A DNA stretch of 64,000 nt from Hemibagrus wyckioides (Eukaryota; Chordata; Actinopteri; Siluriformes; Bagridae): positions 12,023,401 through 12,087,400 of the forward strand of contig NC_080716.1 of the NCBI RefSeq assembly GCF_019097595.1, written 5' to 3'. Position 1 is the stretch's first letter. The number at the start of each line of letters is the position of its first letter. The position numbers were made by a program, and so were the translations under genes. Below the pieces are notes generated by a model that saw only the letters and a program-made list of their open reading frames with translations, did no database searches and was not told where the DNA came from. Positions 1 through 13,100 of this stretch are shown piece after piece.

Positions 1-349
1 GTCTCTCTGAACTCTCATACAAAACAAGACGTTTCCACCCACAGACTTTTTGTTTACTCATAGTTGCTTTTCACACCATTCTGTGTCAACTCTAGAGTTT
101 GTTGAAATTCCCAGGAGATCAGCAATTTCTGATATACTAAAAAACCAGTCCATATGGGACCAACAACTATGTCATGTCTTCATGCTGATGTTTGATGTGA
201 AGATTAACTGAAGCTCTTGACCTGTATCTGTATGATTTTATGCACTGCACTTCTGCCACATGATCGGCTGTTTGGATAATTATAAGTATATAAATGTGCA
301 GGATGTATGCATTACATATTGATAATTGTACATAATAGACATAAAGCTC

Positions 350-401
350 TATTAGACTGCTATAGGCTTTTAATAATTTAAAGGCCTATAGCAGTCTAAT
401 A
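350..401. repeat. Hairpin, 24 nt arms
   Basis: Arms 350-373 and 378-401 are reverse complements except for one position and are separated by 4 nt. The sequence is AT-rich with a TAGACTGCTATAGG core. Function unknown. Confidence 0.85.
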
Positions 402-2001
402 CTATATTATTTAATAATGTTGATATTATGCAAAACAACAGATATTTGATGCATAACTTTTGATGCATAAACTTTTCCCTAACTTTATACTTTATAAAAA
501 TACACATATTAGGATAGTGGGCTAAATACTGAGTAAAAAAAAATCTAATTAATATTTAAATTCACATTTTATTTGTCACATACACAATCATACACAGTAT
601 GACATGGATTGAAATGTTTTTAATGACTATCCGTGTATAAAACTAATCGAGATGAAGTCCAGAATACAAAAAAAATAAATAAATAAAATATATTCGCATT
701 CAATCTGCTGAATAAAACTAGGAGACACTATGAGATAAAATAATAGACAAGTAATTTTTTTCTATTTTTTTTACATGGAGAAAAATAAGAAAAATATATG
801 TCATGTGAGTACAATGACTGATATTAAGATTTGAGTAAAATGAGTATGAAGTACTATTGAATACAGTGTGTGCAGTATGTGTACTGTTATAGTGTGATCT
901 GCAAAATGAGCTGTGCAACAAAAAAAATGTCCAAAGTAGATTATACATGCCATTAAATATAAAGAATGTTTCCATTTTATAAAAAAGCACACAGGCCTCT
1001 TGCTATACAATATGTCTCACTTTGAACAGATGGGGATTAAGTAATGCTGTTGAACAGCTACCAAAAGCACTTACGCTAGTTACTCTCAGTTTACAGTCTG
1101 CCATGATTTACCCCATAGGAGGTGGCCAGGCTTTGATTCGCTGTGAGGCAAAAGCACTTCGTGAATTTTCCCGTGGAAAAGTCTTCCCTGCTTTTTGGCT
1201 GTAAGCTTGTATTTGGATGCAATGCTGGATGTATTCTTTCAGTGTTAATGCTGTGGCTTTATTCTTGTGTTTCATCAAAGAAAAGGCCTTGCCATATACA
1301 TGCTGGGTTTGTCTTTATTTTTTATTTGGGGAAAGAGGGTGAGAAGGTGATGTAGGGAAATCTTATAGAAGTAATGAAGAGTTCTTGAACCAGTTCTCAT
1401 AAGAAGTTTATTACTTCTACAAAGCCATTTGGTTTATTTTTCATTACTTTAATGCATCTGAGCATCAACCGTGATGTATTGTTCTACAGCAACCCCATAA
1501 AAAAGGTTTCTGGTTAGATTTTGTAAAACATTGGCATGGATTTCCTCAGTAATCAGGATCACAATAATTCTGCAGGTTGAGCGAGCTTGTTAGCAGATAT
1601 AGCTCTACAACAGAAACATTACGTCATTTCACATATATTCTGCAACCAACACCCACATTTGTCATTAATATTTTCCCTCTGAAACTAATCTGGCTTTTCT
1701 TATGGATGATGAATGTGCTAGACCTTCCTGAGGTTCATGAGGGCGAACTGTCCTCCAAAAAGCTTTATAGAGCTTTTGCACCTGAATGGGAGGTCCTGTG
1801 GAATAGCTCACCATGAGTAATGCCTGCCTGCAGACTTTATGTGTAAATTTAAGAGGTGGGTGAAATGCAGGATACTCCAAAGTGGTCTGAGGTGGAACAG
1901 GATGAAAAATTCACTGCAATAATAATTGTGCAGAACAATATTGGAATATGAGGCTCTCCCACCATATTTAAAATTTTATTATTGCCACACACATTAAAGC
2001 C

Positions 2002-2188
2002 CTTTTCTTCACATATCCCAGCTTTAGATGTTGGGATCAGAGTATTGGGACAGTTGTGATGCAGTGCCCCTGGAGCAGGGAGGCTTGATGGCTTTGCTCA
2101 AGGGCCCAGCAGTGCCAACTGGGGTTTGAACCCCAACCTTCTGATGAACAACCCAGAGACTTGAACACTTGAGCCACCACTGTCCCTT
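2002..2188 (-). repeat. tRNA-derived SINE (degenerate copy)
   Basis: Read on the minus strand it starts GGTGGCTCAAGTGTTCAAGT (A-box like), has a GGGGTTCAAACCCC B-box, then the GGGCCCTTGAGCAA and AGCTGGGATATG blocks. It matches the SINE at 59839-60070 in order and content. Confidence 0.75.
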
Positions 2189-3248
2189 AAGTATCATTAC
2201 AAAACCTGACTTCTTTTTCCACACTGAACCTCTTCTACTACACAGCCTGTAACACATTACAAAGCAGCTGAAAGTGGCGGACAGGGATTACAGGATTTTC
2301 TGTATACATGAGCAGAGGTGCCAACGACTACAAATTAGCTGTAGGGTTTTTGTATAATTTTGTGTATAGGACAGTTTGTATAAGTGGGCCATCTTAAAAC
2401 TATACTTTTCTGATTTTTCAAATAAAGCAGTGGTCCAGAGCAAACATGAGTAAGATATGTTAGGCTAATAACCCAGTTCACTAAAGGATGATAAAGTTTG
2501 CTCTGACAGAGGTTACTTTATCTAGACAAACTCTGAATTCTGCTAGCACTTTTTGCGCTCTACAAGAACCTACAGGGGTCTAGAAATAGTGAGAACCAAC
2601 TTCCCTTAGTAAACTCAGTGACAGCTGAAGTTGCTGAAGAAATTTATATGCTTATTATGACATAATGGTGACCTTGAATGAATTACATGATTGCTGTAAC
2701 CGTGCAATGTCATGAATCAGGTTGTAGGATGTATGCAGATGTTTGTAAAATGGTAATCAGGTGTCTTCTTAAGCTTAAGTACAGACTCTTATTTAAAACT
2801 ACATCACTTTTAACAATTTTTGGGTGTGTTTCCTGTGTAATGGAATCCATTAATCTGAAAGAAAACACATGTTGATGGAATACACACAGCCGAAAACCTA
2901 CAAATAATGCTTTTGATAGGAATCTTCTTCTATCTTCATGGTTAATAATTATAATAGTTGTGAGGCTGCACTCAAATTACCACAAGGCAGTCTCCGTTCT
3001 GTTCCAAATGTGACAGAACTAATATAATTGTTCATTCTGTAGAATAGTTTGATTTCTTATGCAAGTAGACTTAAGACTATTACTATCAACTGATAAATGT
3101 TTATTATACTCTGTACGATTAGATGTATGCATGGTGTGGGATGTGGTCTTTCCACATCACATTATATAAGCACACAAGGGTCCAACAGATGGTACATGTC
3201 TAAACAGGATGAAGCAAGCTAGAGGAAGATATTCAGAGTTCACATTTT

Positions 3249-3259
3249 TTTATTTTATT
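3249..3259 (-). terminator. Candidate arsj poly(A) signals
   Basis: Two overlapping AATAAA hexamers on the minus strand, about 450 nt beyond the arsj stop codon, in an A/T-rich stretch. They are the nearest good signals noticed in the expected place, but cleavage here is inferred. Confidence 0.45.
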
Positions 3260-3704
3260 GCTTTACATTCAACTTTAACTAGGACTGGACCAAACAACAC
3301 AAAAACAAACAAAAGACAAACACAGTACTAGAAAATTCTAAGGGTGTGAATCATCAACTGTATTGAACCATAAGGTTTATCCGTGAAAAATAAAAAGACT
3401 ACACAAAAGACTACATAAAACAATATGAAGTCCAAGGAAGATTGAGCATGCAATAAAATGTTAAAAATAAATATCTCTCTCTTTCTTAAAGCTCTAACAA
3501 ACAATTCTAAGTTGGAAAAACAGCAGTGTTTAAGTGGGATTCTTCATAAGAACCAGATACATAACAGCTGATTCCTGTTACTTACATCTAAAATATCTAA
3601 GTAGAGGTAAATTTATCTTAATATACAACTCTGTCAGTGAAACATCCTGTAAACAGATCAAGTCTGTCTGTCAGTCCCTGAGTACTGGAGTCTTAAGGTA
3701 AAAG

Positions 3705-5112
3705 TCACTTCAAATGAAGAACTAAGAAGTCGTCAGTTTTCCGTTTCAGCTTTCCTTTATGCTTTCCTTTTTTCTCTTTTTTGATTCTCTGTAAATTATT
3801 GGAAAGAATGCTATTATTTTCATTCCCCTGTTCATCAACATCTGAGAACCAAGGTCCCCAGACCCCTCCGTTGTACTGAGGATTGGACCGATAGTCCTTG
3901 GGTGGGTAGCGGCAAGGCACAGCAGTCTTGTTGTACTGCAAAAGTCTGAGCAGCATCTTTTTCACTATGTGTGGGTAACGTCTCGACAGGTCCACACGCT
4001 CAAAGGGGTCAGCTGTGATGTTAAAAAGCCATAACGTCTTTCCTCGATCCCAGCGCACACGCTCGCTGTGCCAGCGATTGGTCAACATCTGCTTGGAAAA
4101 GGTTTGTGGTGGAATCCAGTCGCTGTAACCTGGAACACCCGTCAGGAGTTTCCAGTCCCCAACACGGAGAGCTGCCTGGATCGCTGTGTTCCAGATTCCA
4201 TATCCTGCCTTCCAGGAGCCATTCTTAGCTTTGGTGAAAATGGGATCAATGTTGTGGAGAATGTCATGACGTGGAGACGGGAGACCTTCGCTGATCGACT
4301 CCCAAACATCATAGCCATCCAGGTTCTGATTCTCATCGAGCGTACCTTCACCGAGCGTTACCAGGGTTGGGTACCAGTCAGTAATGTGTATTAGGGCCTT
4401 ACAAGTACCTCTCCTTACAAGTAAAGGGCTATGCACAAACCCCACTGCCCGTATACCGCCCTCCCAGTAGGTTCCTTTGCTACCTCTTAGAGGCCAATTA
4501 CTGCCACCTGCCAGAGGTTGACCCCCATTGTCCGAAGAGTACACCAAGACCATATTGTCATAGTAGCCGTAGCGCTTGAGTGCAAGAGTTAAGTTGCGCA
4601 TAGCCTCGTCCAAGCAGCTGACCATGGCTGCGTACTTGCGTCGTTGTAGGTTTGGGATGGATTTATAGCGTTCTAGATAGCGAGCGGGAACCTGCAGAGG
4701 TGAGTGTACTGCCTGGTATGCTAGGTACAGGAAGATAGGTTGTCTGGGGTTGTGTGATGCTAGAATACGTATTGCCTTTTGAGTATACATGTGAGTGGAA
4801 TAGATGCCTTGGTCTTGTTCCCAAGCAGCTTCCTCGCCTTCGTGTAGGTCAAAGCCGCACATTCCAGGGCTGTCACATTTGTAGTGGCTGTAGTAGTCAC
4901 CACTCCCTAGAAGGGAGCCGAAAAACGTGTCAAAGCCACGCTGTGTAGGCATGCAGCTACGCTTGTAGAAACCAAGATGCCACTTGCCAACCATGTGTGT
5001 AGCATATCCTGCATTCTTGAGCTTTTGGGGGAGGGTGACGTTTTCTAGGGGGAGGCAGTTGGGTTGGGTGGCACGGATTATGGAGTGTTGGAGCCCAGTG
5101 TGGATTTGATAC
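3705..5112 (-). CDS. arsj: arsj coding exon 2 (rest of sulfatase domain and basic tail)
   Basis: 1408 nt: one base completing Arg98, then 468 codons and a stop at 3705-3707. The acceptor reads taccatag|GTATC on the minus strand. It holds the second half of the sulfatase fold, including the [10 protein letters not shown] and YSSDNGGQP blocks, several N-x-S/T glycosylation sequons and a Lys-rich C-terminus. Confidence 0.93.
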
Positions 5113-6791
5113 CTATGGTAGAAAGAAAGATACAAAAATTAGAATTCACATTTAGATACAATAGTTTAAATCAGACTTGCTTTAGGTTAGGTTACTCTTT
5201 ACAAAAAAATAATCATCTGCAACAGTCATATTTAGGCATCTATACATCATGGGAAGAATATGAAAGCCACAGACAGCACGCATATGAGATCACTACAACA
5301 ACTGGAATTTCATGGTATTTTGTTTGATTAAGCTCTTTCTTTTCAAGTTCATGTACACGTGTCTTGTTTTGTCTGGAAGAAGTTGCTGTGTTTATGCACT
5401 GCATGGTTACATTCACACCTCAGCTACTAAGAAGACAAAACACTAAGATGAATTCCACAGACAAAACCTACACACGACAAGAAGTGGTAAATCCATTCTA
5501 GATCAAACTGACAGACTGAAGAAAGACAAGAAGATGTATAAAAACTCAATGCTGCATAAGCTACTGTGCCAAGGTGCCTCTGAAATCGCATACCTGTGCA
5601 CTATTCTGCACTATTGTGTAGTATAAATAATGTGAGTAGGGCGCTTATGGACACTTCATGCACTCAAAGCTCGTAGCTTTGCTTACGTTGTGGGAGAGGC
5701 GTGGGGCTACCACGCTAATCTACCAAATTAATCTTATCTAACATTACCTAAATTAAGAGATCTACTAAGAATTTCATCAAGGCAAATACAACATATAGTA
5801 GCAAACACGAAGCCAATAGCTATAAACATCCTTTAACTCTCCCATAAAGTCCCTAATTTTCTACAGCATGGTGGTTGGGTATTAATCTAATGTAATTATT
5901 ATGTAGCTGGCAGTCTCAAAAATACTTCAACCACTTTTACTGCTTTCCTCTGGAAAACACAGCAAAAAAACGGTACTGGTGCCTCTTGTCTGCCTTTCTG
6001 AGTGCCCAGACAACCAGGCTCCCCTCATTATTTTCTCAGTCACTCTCCTTTGCCTTCATCTCTGTCATCTATCCATCTCTCCATCACCCCCTCCTCCTGT
6101 CTTTCACTGCCCAACAAACAGGCATCCTCTCATCAGGTGGGGAGTGGAATAAGAGTCTAGTTGTGGCAACATGCAGTTTGAAGAACAACTTGTAAATATT
6201 CGCATCCTTTCACAATGTTCTAGTGTCTTTGCTGGAGCTAAAACACAAACAGTAATTTTCACACTCACAAAGCATGCATACTGTAGTATGATCTGCTGAG
6301 TGACTGCTAGGGTTGCTGAAAAGGGGAGAGGTGCTTGTCACAGATATGAAACACTGCAGCGTTTAGACTGAATTAAGTTCGGTATGTTATTGTCCAGACA
6401 ATCTTCAGTCAGGGTCATGGTGGACCTGGAGTTTATCCTGAAATCCCAGAAACACTGGAGGCCAGAAGTATATTTGTGTTGGGATGAGAGAAACAGGGAG
6501 AGAGAGAATATAATCCGCCTCCTCGTACTGAGACGCACTAACCCATGTTCATCTGACCCTACTTAAATACTACAGCCTCGGTAATTTATTGGTGACCAAC
6601 CCAAACCTGAGGAAAACCTTGACTAAATACAGGCTGAGTAAGCACAGGCTAGTCATAGAGGAGGGCTAGACAGACTGTGCCCCCACTGTGACCTCAGAGC
6701 AGTAGGAATAGTGATGCTTACCCAATGCAGAAAATATGAAGAAATTAAGCAACATATGTGACTGCCTGACATATCCTAGGGGAACAACCAA

Positions 6792-6842
<51 letters not shown>

Positions 6843-7509
6843 GATGAATAATAACAACAACAATAATTAATAATAATAATAATTATTATTATTATTTTAA
6901 ATTTATTTATTTATTTCCTTTATTTTGACAGCACTTCAGCTTTGGCAACATTGTAGACTTTACAGTCATGCTAATAAAGCTCATTAAATTGAAATGAATA
7001 AAAAACGCAATGATAGGGCTAGAGAAATACTTTGTCAAACTTCAACAAATGGAATGCTTTTTAACATCCAGTTGACTTTACCAGCTCTGCAGTATATACA
7101 CAGCAAACTGCTTCCAACTCATGTCGTTAAAGCAACTTCTCTTTGATTCTGTTTGTTCCTCATATCTATGCCTCTGTGTGTGTTAGCTTAATAGCGGGTA
7201 GATAACGTTCACCTCAGTTTAACCCCTTGAAGTCATAAAGGAATTTCTTTTAGAGCCTATTATTCAGTAACTACTATGAATTGTTCAGTAACTACAGTGA
7301 AACTAAGAAGACAGGGTATGTAGTGGACACTCATCTGGGCAGCAGTTTTAATTTTTAAAAAGCTTAGAATCTATGACCGATTCAATTTTAATTATTTTGG
7401 AAAAAGTACCTGCATTTACTTTTCATTTAATAATGTATTTTTAGAGCCATGCAAACTATGAATATGTCAAGATGCAAGTAAGAGGTTGCTGTCTTTTACT
7501 CTGCAAATA

Positions 7510-7566
<57 letters not shown>

Positions 7567-10149
7567 GCTGTGCTGGCTACCATCCCAGTGTTCCGTTAAT
7601 TTATAGATTCCCTATGCCATGAGCTTTGGAGAGAATAGTACATGTTGGGGAGTACATGGCTTAGCCGTGAATCTAAATACTACTGTAAAAATATATGCAC
7701 ACACACACACACACATTATATATATGACATACTGAGAGATACCATTAAAAAATGTTTATCTTTAGCTGTAGTCACATATCTGTGTAGGGTAATTTACAAA
7801 GGTTTCTTCCACTCTTAGCTACAAAAACACATCCTTGCCATGGGTGTGTTTAAACTTGGGCTGCTATATTAGATGTTCTGCCAACACACTTGGCTGGTTT
7901 TCTACTTGGCTCGAAACTGCCCATACAGTAAGCCCATACAAAACTAGCGCAAACTAAAACAGCATGAGTCAGGACAATGATAACACAAGATATGCAGGCT
8001 GTCTCCATGATATTTAGCTTGTACAGGCTGTGAAACACTTTGCAGTAAAAGGAGTTTAAATGGCATAGTCATAAAAGTGGAATTGTTAATGCTACACTGG
8101 TTAATTAGTATTGTCAATGATACACTATTACGTACTGTAATATTTCATTATGTACTCGGCATCAGCTTTTCCCTTTACACTGTTGCTGTACATGAATTTT
8201 GTAAAAAAATCTACATACATAAATAGTCTGCAGTGCGAGGCGTTAACATGTTTTGTAAAGCTATTTGCTACAACACTAGAAATTCAGCTAAGGTTCACAT
8301 GAATATGCCCTACAGCTGAAAACGCATGTCAAGCCATGAGGCAGTAAAATTGTCCGTAATCATCAGGAACAGGATTGCGTTAAGGCATACATCTGGAGAG
8401 AGGATACAAAAATGTATACAGATTTGGAGATCTCAGAAGAACACAGTAGTATGCCATATTCTCAAGAGTGTTTACATCATCAGTCCCTGCCCTTCCTGCA
8501 ATTATGAAAAGGCATTTATAAAAATGGGAAGGGTCTGAAGCATGCGTGAAACTGAGAGATGCAGTGTGTGACAAATGTAGAGTGGTAATACCAACATTAC
8601 TAACACACACCAACTTACACTATATTGCCAAAGGTTTTGGGACACCTACCTTTACATGCACAGAAATGTAATATGGAGTTGGCCCGCCCTTTGCAGCTAC
8701 AACAGCTTTAATTCTTCTGGGAGTGTGATTATGGGAATTTTTGACCATTCCTCTAGAAGAGCATTTGTGAGGTCAGGCACTGATGATGGATGAGAAGGCC
8801 TGGCTCACAGTCTCTGCTCTAATTCATCCCAAAGGTGTTTTATCAGGTTGAGGTCAGGACTCTGTGCAGGCCAGTCAAGTTCCTCCACACCAAACTCACT
8901 CATCCATGTCTTTATAGACCTTGCTTTGTGCACTGGTGTGCAGTCATGTTGGAACAGAAAGGGGTCATCCCCAAACTGTTCCCACAAAGCTGGGAGCATG
9001 AAATTGAACAAAATGTCTTGGTATGCTAAAGCATTAAGAGTTTCTTTCACTGGAAGGGGGGGCCAAGCCCAACCCATGAAAAACAACTCCTGAATTCAAT
9101 GATTTGGAGGGATGTCCCAAAACTTTTGGCAATCTAGTGTATTTCATTCATGCTCTGAAAGATGTTCTGTTTTTGAGAAGAAGTAAAGATTAATACAAAG
9201 TGGTGTAAAAGTGCTGAAAATGTACAGCGTTGTTCTCTAAGGATGTCTTCCACTAGCAAGAACTGGCAAGGCTGTCAGAATTTAGGGAAAGAGGAAACCA
9301 TCCTCAGTGTAACCAAGGTCTCAGAGTGGGGCAACAGTTTACTGTCTAATAAAAGATTAACACACTTATCCACACAGCCAGGATAGTTTTGGCACAATTC
9401 TGCAAATGTCCTTGAGTAGCCTAGTGTGGACATCTCTGAAAAGACTAATAGTAATGTGTCACTCTTTTTCCAAACTGACCAAGCTGGAGAGTCTCTGGGA
9501 GAGGATTCCTAAATCCAGGTGTGCCAACTTAAACCCTAGAAAATTTTAGACTGTTCATTCATTCATTCATTTTTATCCTTTCATCCTGTTCAGGGTTGGG
9601 GTGGATCGAGAGCTTTCATAAACACTAGTCATAAAGCAGGAATACACCCTAAATGGGACGCCAGTCCTCTATAGGGCACAATGCAGATACACATTTACAC
9701 AAAGGGACTATTTATCTTAGTCAATCTATATACAAGCATGTTTTATAAAGAGTGAGGACATCTGCAGTGCCTGTAAATGCATTTTTTAAAATACACTTAC
9801 AGAAACGGTTAATTCTTTTCCGTTAATCTGAAATAAACTGAATTATAGCAACATGGGCTTGGAAGAAAACTACATTCCTGTCTACTTAGGTTTTTGGTTG
9901 TCCTGCACAGAAACAATGTGTGGCATGTAAACCTGACTTACTTAAAAAATGTTTCTTCTAGAAACATGAAGTAGACTTCTTTAATTGCATTTGTGTTTCA
10001 GTTCATTTAACCCTCTTTGAAGCATTTTTTGGCAAACTTTTGGCATTCCTGCATATAAAGTGCTGTCATAGCTTCTTTACTTTTATAGCTTTTTCCAAAA
10101 GTCTCAGATCATATGATTGCTCACTACGTGGACATGTGAAAAGAAAGGT

Positions 10150-10185
<36 letters not shown>

Positions 10186-13100
10186 ATTGATTCCTGAGGA
10201 AACCGTTTTGTCACAGCTGCAGACAATTTCAGACATAACAAATGACATTACAGACACCAAATGCTAACAAGACACTCGGGAATAATTCAATAAGTAAGGT
10301 ATCCGTGCCATGAAGAATCAAGTGTCGAGTGAAACAAAGTGGCCAAGTAATGAAGAAGACAGTGAGTTCATAAATTTAATAAAAGACAGAACAGTGAAGA
10401 TAAATGTAGACAGTTTGAGGGAGGCAGCTATTGTCCAAAATATAAAACGTTTCCTCTTCATCTTTGGTAATTAATGACGATCCTCTTGAAGTGATTATTT
10501 ATTAAATCTGAGAAAGGTTATATAAAATATATTTTAATGCTATAAAGAAGCTCGCAAAAGTGAACAGATCAGCAGACATATGAGCTCCGCAGTGTTATGA
10601 TCCGTTAGCTCTAATTTATAAAGTTATAAATCTGCAACAGCAACCTGGTCACAGGTAGGGTGACTGACCAATTTAGCTATAGCAATATATATTCATCAAT
10701 TTAAGTTTTGTCTTTATTTGTTTGTAAAAGGACTGAATATGTGTCATTAAACAGAAAAGTTACGGAGCTAAGGTATAATTGAGTAAATTTTATAGTTAAT
10801 GGGTTTTTTTATGGAGTTATAACTGTGGTCAGGGACACCACAGCACCACAGGCAAGTGGAAACACATCCAAGCTCCTTTTCAACTGCTAAAAGTTGCTGT
10901 CAAAATCCTGTCATGCTCTCCAATCAAGGCGTCCCGCCGGCGTGTTGACGTAACCGCTGGAGCATACTTCCAACCTATCACACACCCAGTAAAACCAAAA
11001 GTTTCCCCTTGTATGCAATCAAAATAATCCACAAGACATATGTCTTTTGACCACCACAGCCACTGACTCTACAAACCCTTACCCAATCTGTGCTGGAAGC
11101 TCTGCCAGCCCTATGTTCTTCCTCTTAACAGTGTTCCTCCTACATCTGGTCTAAATAAACATATTAAACTCCACTCCAGAGTTAATCACACACAGACCCT
11201 GAAACAACAAAAGTTGCTCGCTCAATCTTTCCCTCACACTAAGCCATTCAGTCACACCTTCTTCAAGTTCCTGAGTCTTCCTTACAGATAATCTAATCTG
11301 TCGGGATCCTCCTTTTTAATCCTCTCCATTTTTCCACGACATGAACAATGTACTATGTTGTTCTACAAAGCTGAAACTAAGACGTGCAAGCATTTTGCTC
11401 TTTTGAAAGTATTACTGAACTAAACTTTTTAAGTGCCAGTGTTACAAAACTGTGAAATCTGCAAACACATTGCATAATGTTATCATAAAATTAATACCAT
11501 ATTAGTGTCTCAAATTGCATACATATGTACTATTCTATGCCACTTTAAATAGTGAGTAGTGTGTTCACAGTGATAATTTCAACCAGAACTTCAAATACCA
11601 GGATGATACACATATTTAACTGAAAAAACATAGCGCGACATCTTCGACACTTCATGCACTAAACAAGCTTTGCTTACACAGTAGAAAAGGGGCGGGGCTA
11701 CCAGGCGATGAAGCTGGAGGAAAAAACATTTCAAGATGGCCAACAAAACTTTGGTCTTACAATTCTCTTTTAATAGCTAGTACTATTTGTCTTGAAATAT
11801 ATGGATTTCTTTTTTGGATTAAAGTTGCATGTGCAATTGAAAAAAAATACACTATATTGCCAAAAGTTTGGGACACCCCTGGGTTGGGTTGGGCTTGGCC
11901 CCCCTTCCAGTGAAATAAACTCTTAATGCTTCAGCATACCAAGACATTTTGGGCAATTTCATGCTCCCAGCTTTGTGGGAACAGTTTGGGGATGACCCCT
12001 TCCTGTTCAACATGACTGCACACCAGTGCACAAAGCAAGGTCCATAAAGACATGGATGAGTGAGTTTGGTGTGGAGGAACTTGACTGGTCCTGACCTCAA
12101 CCCAATAGAACACCTTTGGGTTGAATTAGAGTGGAGACTGTGAGCCAGGCCTTCCCAAACTGTTTCCACAAGCCAGGCCCAACCCCTGAAAAACAACACC
12201 TGAATTTCAATGATTTAAAGGGGTGTCCCAAAACTTTTGGCAATACAGTATATAATACACTGTATGCCCAAAAGTATTTGGACACCTGACTACATTTCAT
12301 TTACATTTCTGGCATTTGGCAGACACTCTATCCAGAGCGACATACAAGAGTGCTTTGAAGTCTCTATTAATACCTATTACACCTATCACACCTATAGGTG
12401 CTGGTTAAACATCCCATTCAAAAACCATATGGATTTATCTCCTCCTTTGCTGCAATAACTCCTCTAGGACTTACCACTGTGGCTGAGGGGATTTGTGCCC
12501 ACACAAGCACTGATGTTGAGTGAGGAGGTGTCAGATGCAGTCAGTGTTCCAGTACATCCTGAAGGTATTCAGACGGGTTGAGCTCAGGGCTCTGTGCATG
12601 ACACTTGAGTTCTTCCACACCAACACAGACAAATTATGTCTTCACAGAGCTTACTTTAGTGTACAGGGGTATTGTCATGCTGGAACAGGTTTGGACCTCT
12701 TAGTTTCAATGAAGAGAAATATTAATACTACAGCATACAAAGACATTCTTGGAATTTTTTGCGTATAACTTTGTGGCAACATTTTGGGGAATGTTCACAT
12801 ATAGGTGTTATGCCCGGTGGGCCATGAACAGTGTTTCTAGCCACTTAAACGTACTTAATGCAATCCATATATGAATTTGCAGTAACTCCTCACCAATCAG
12901 AATTTTGCTGAACTTTATGATTATGGCTGATCAGTTGTCGTTCACATCAGTAAATTGACATCAAACCTGAAGTTGTTGTAAGATACACTATATTGCCAAA
13001 CGTTTTGGGACACCCCTCCAAATCACTGAATTCAAGTGTTGTTTTCAGGTGGGTTTTTTTTTTAGATGAATTAGAGCGGAGACAGTGAGACAGACCTTCT

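Larger units (their letters stand above)
1..3248. other. Intergenic, AT-rich, no gene recognised
   Basis: Contains a hairpin at 350-401 and a SINE at 2002-2188. Open frames here are short and show no recognisable protein. Confidence 0.6.

Noticed and set aside
4068..4394. 108 aa frame on the plus strand inside arsj exon 2
   Set aside because: Antisense shadow of a strongly conserved sulfatase exon.
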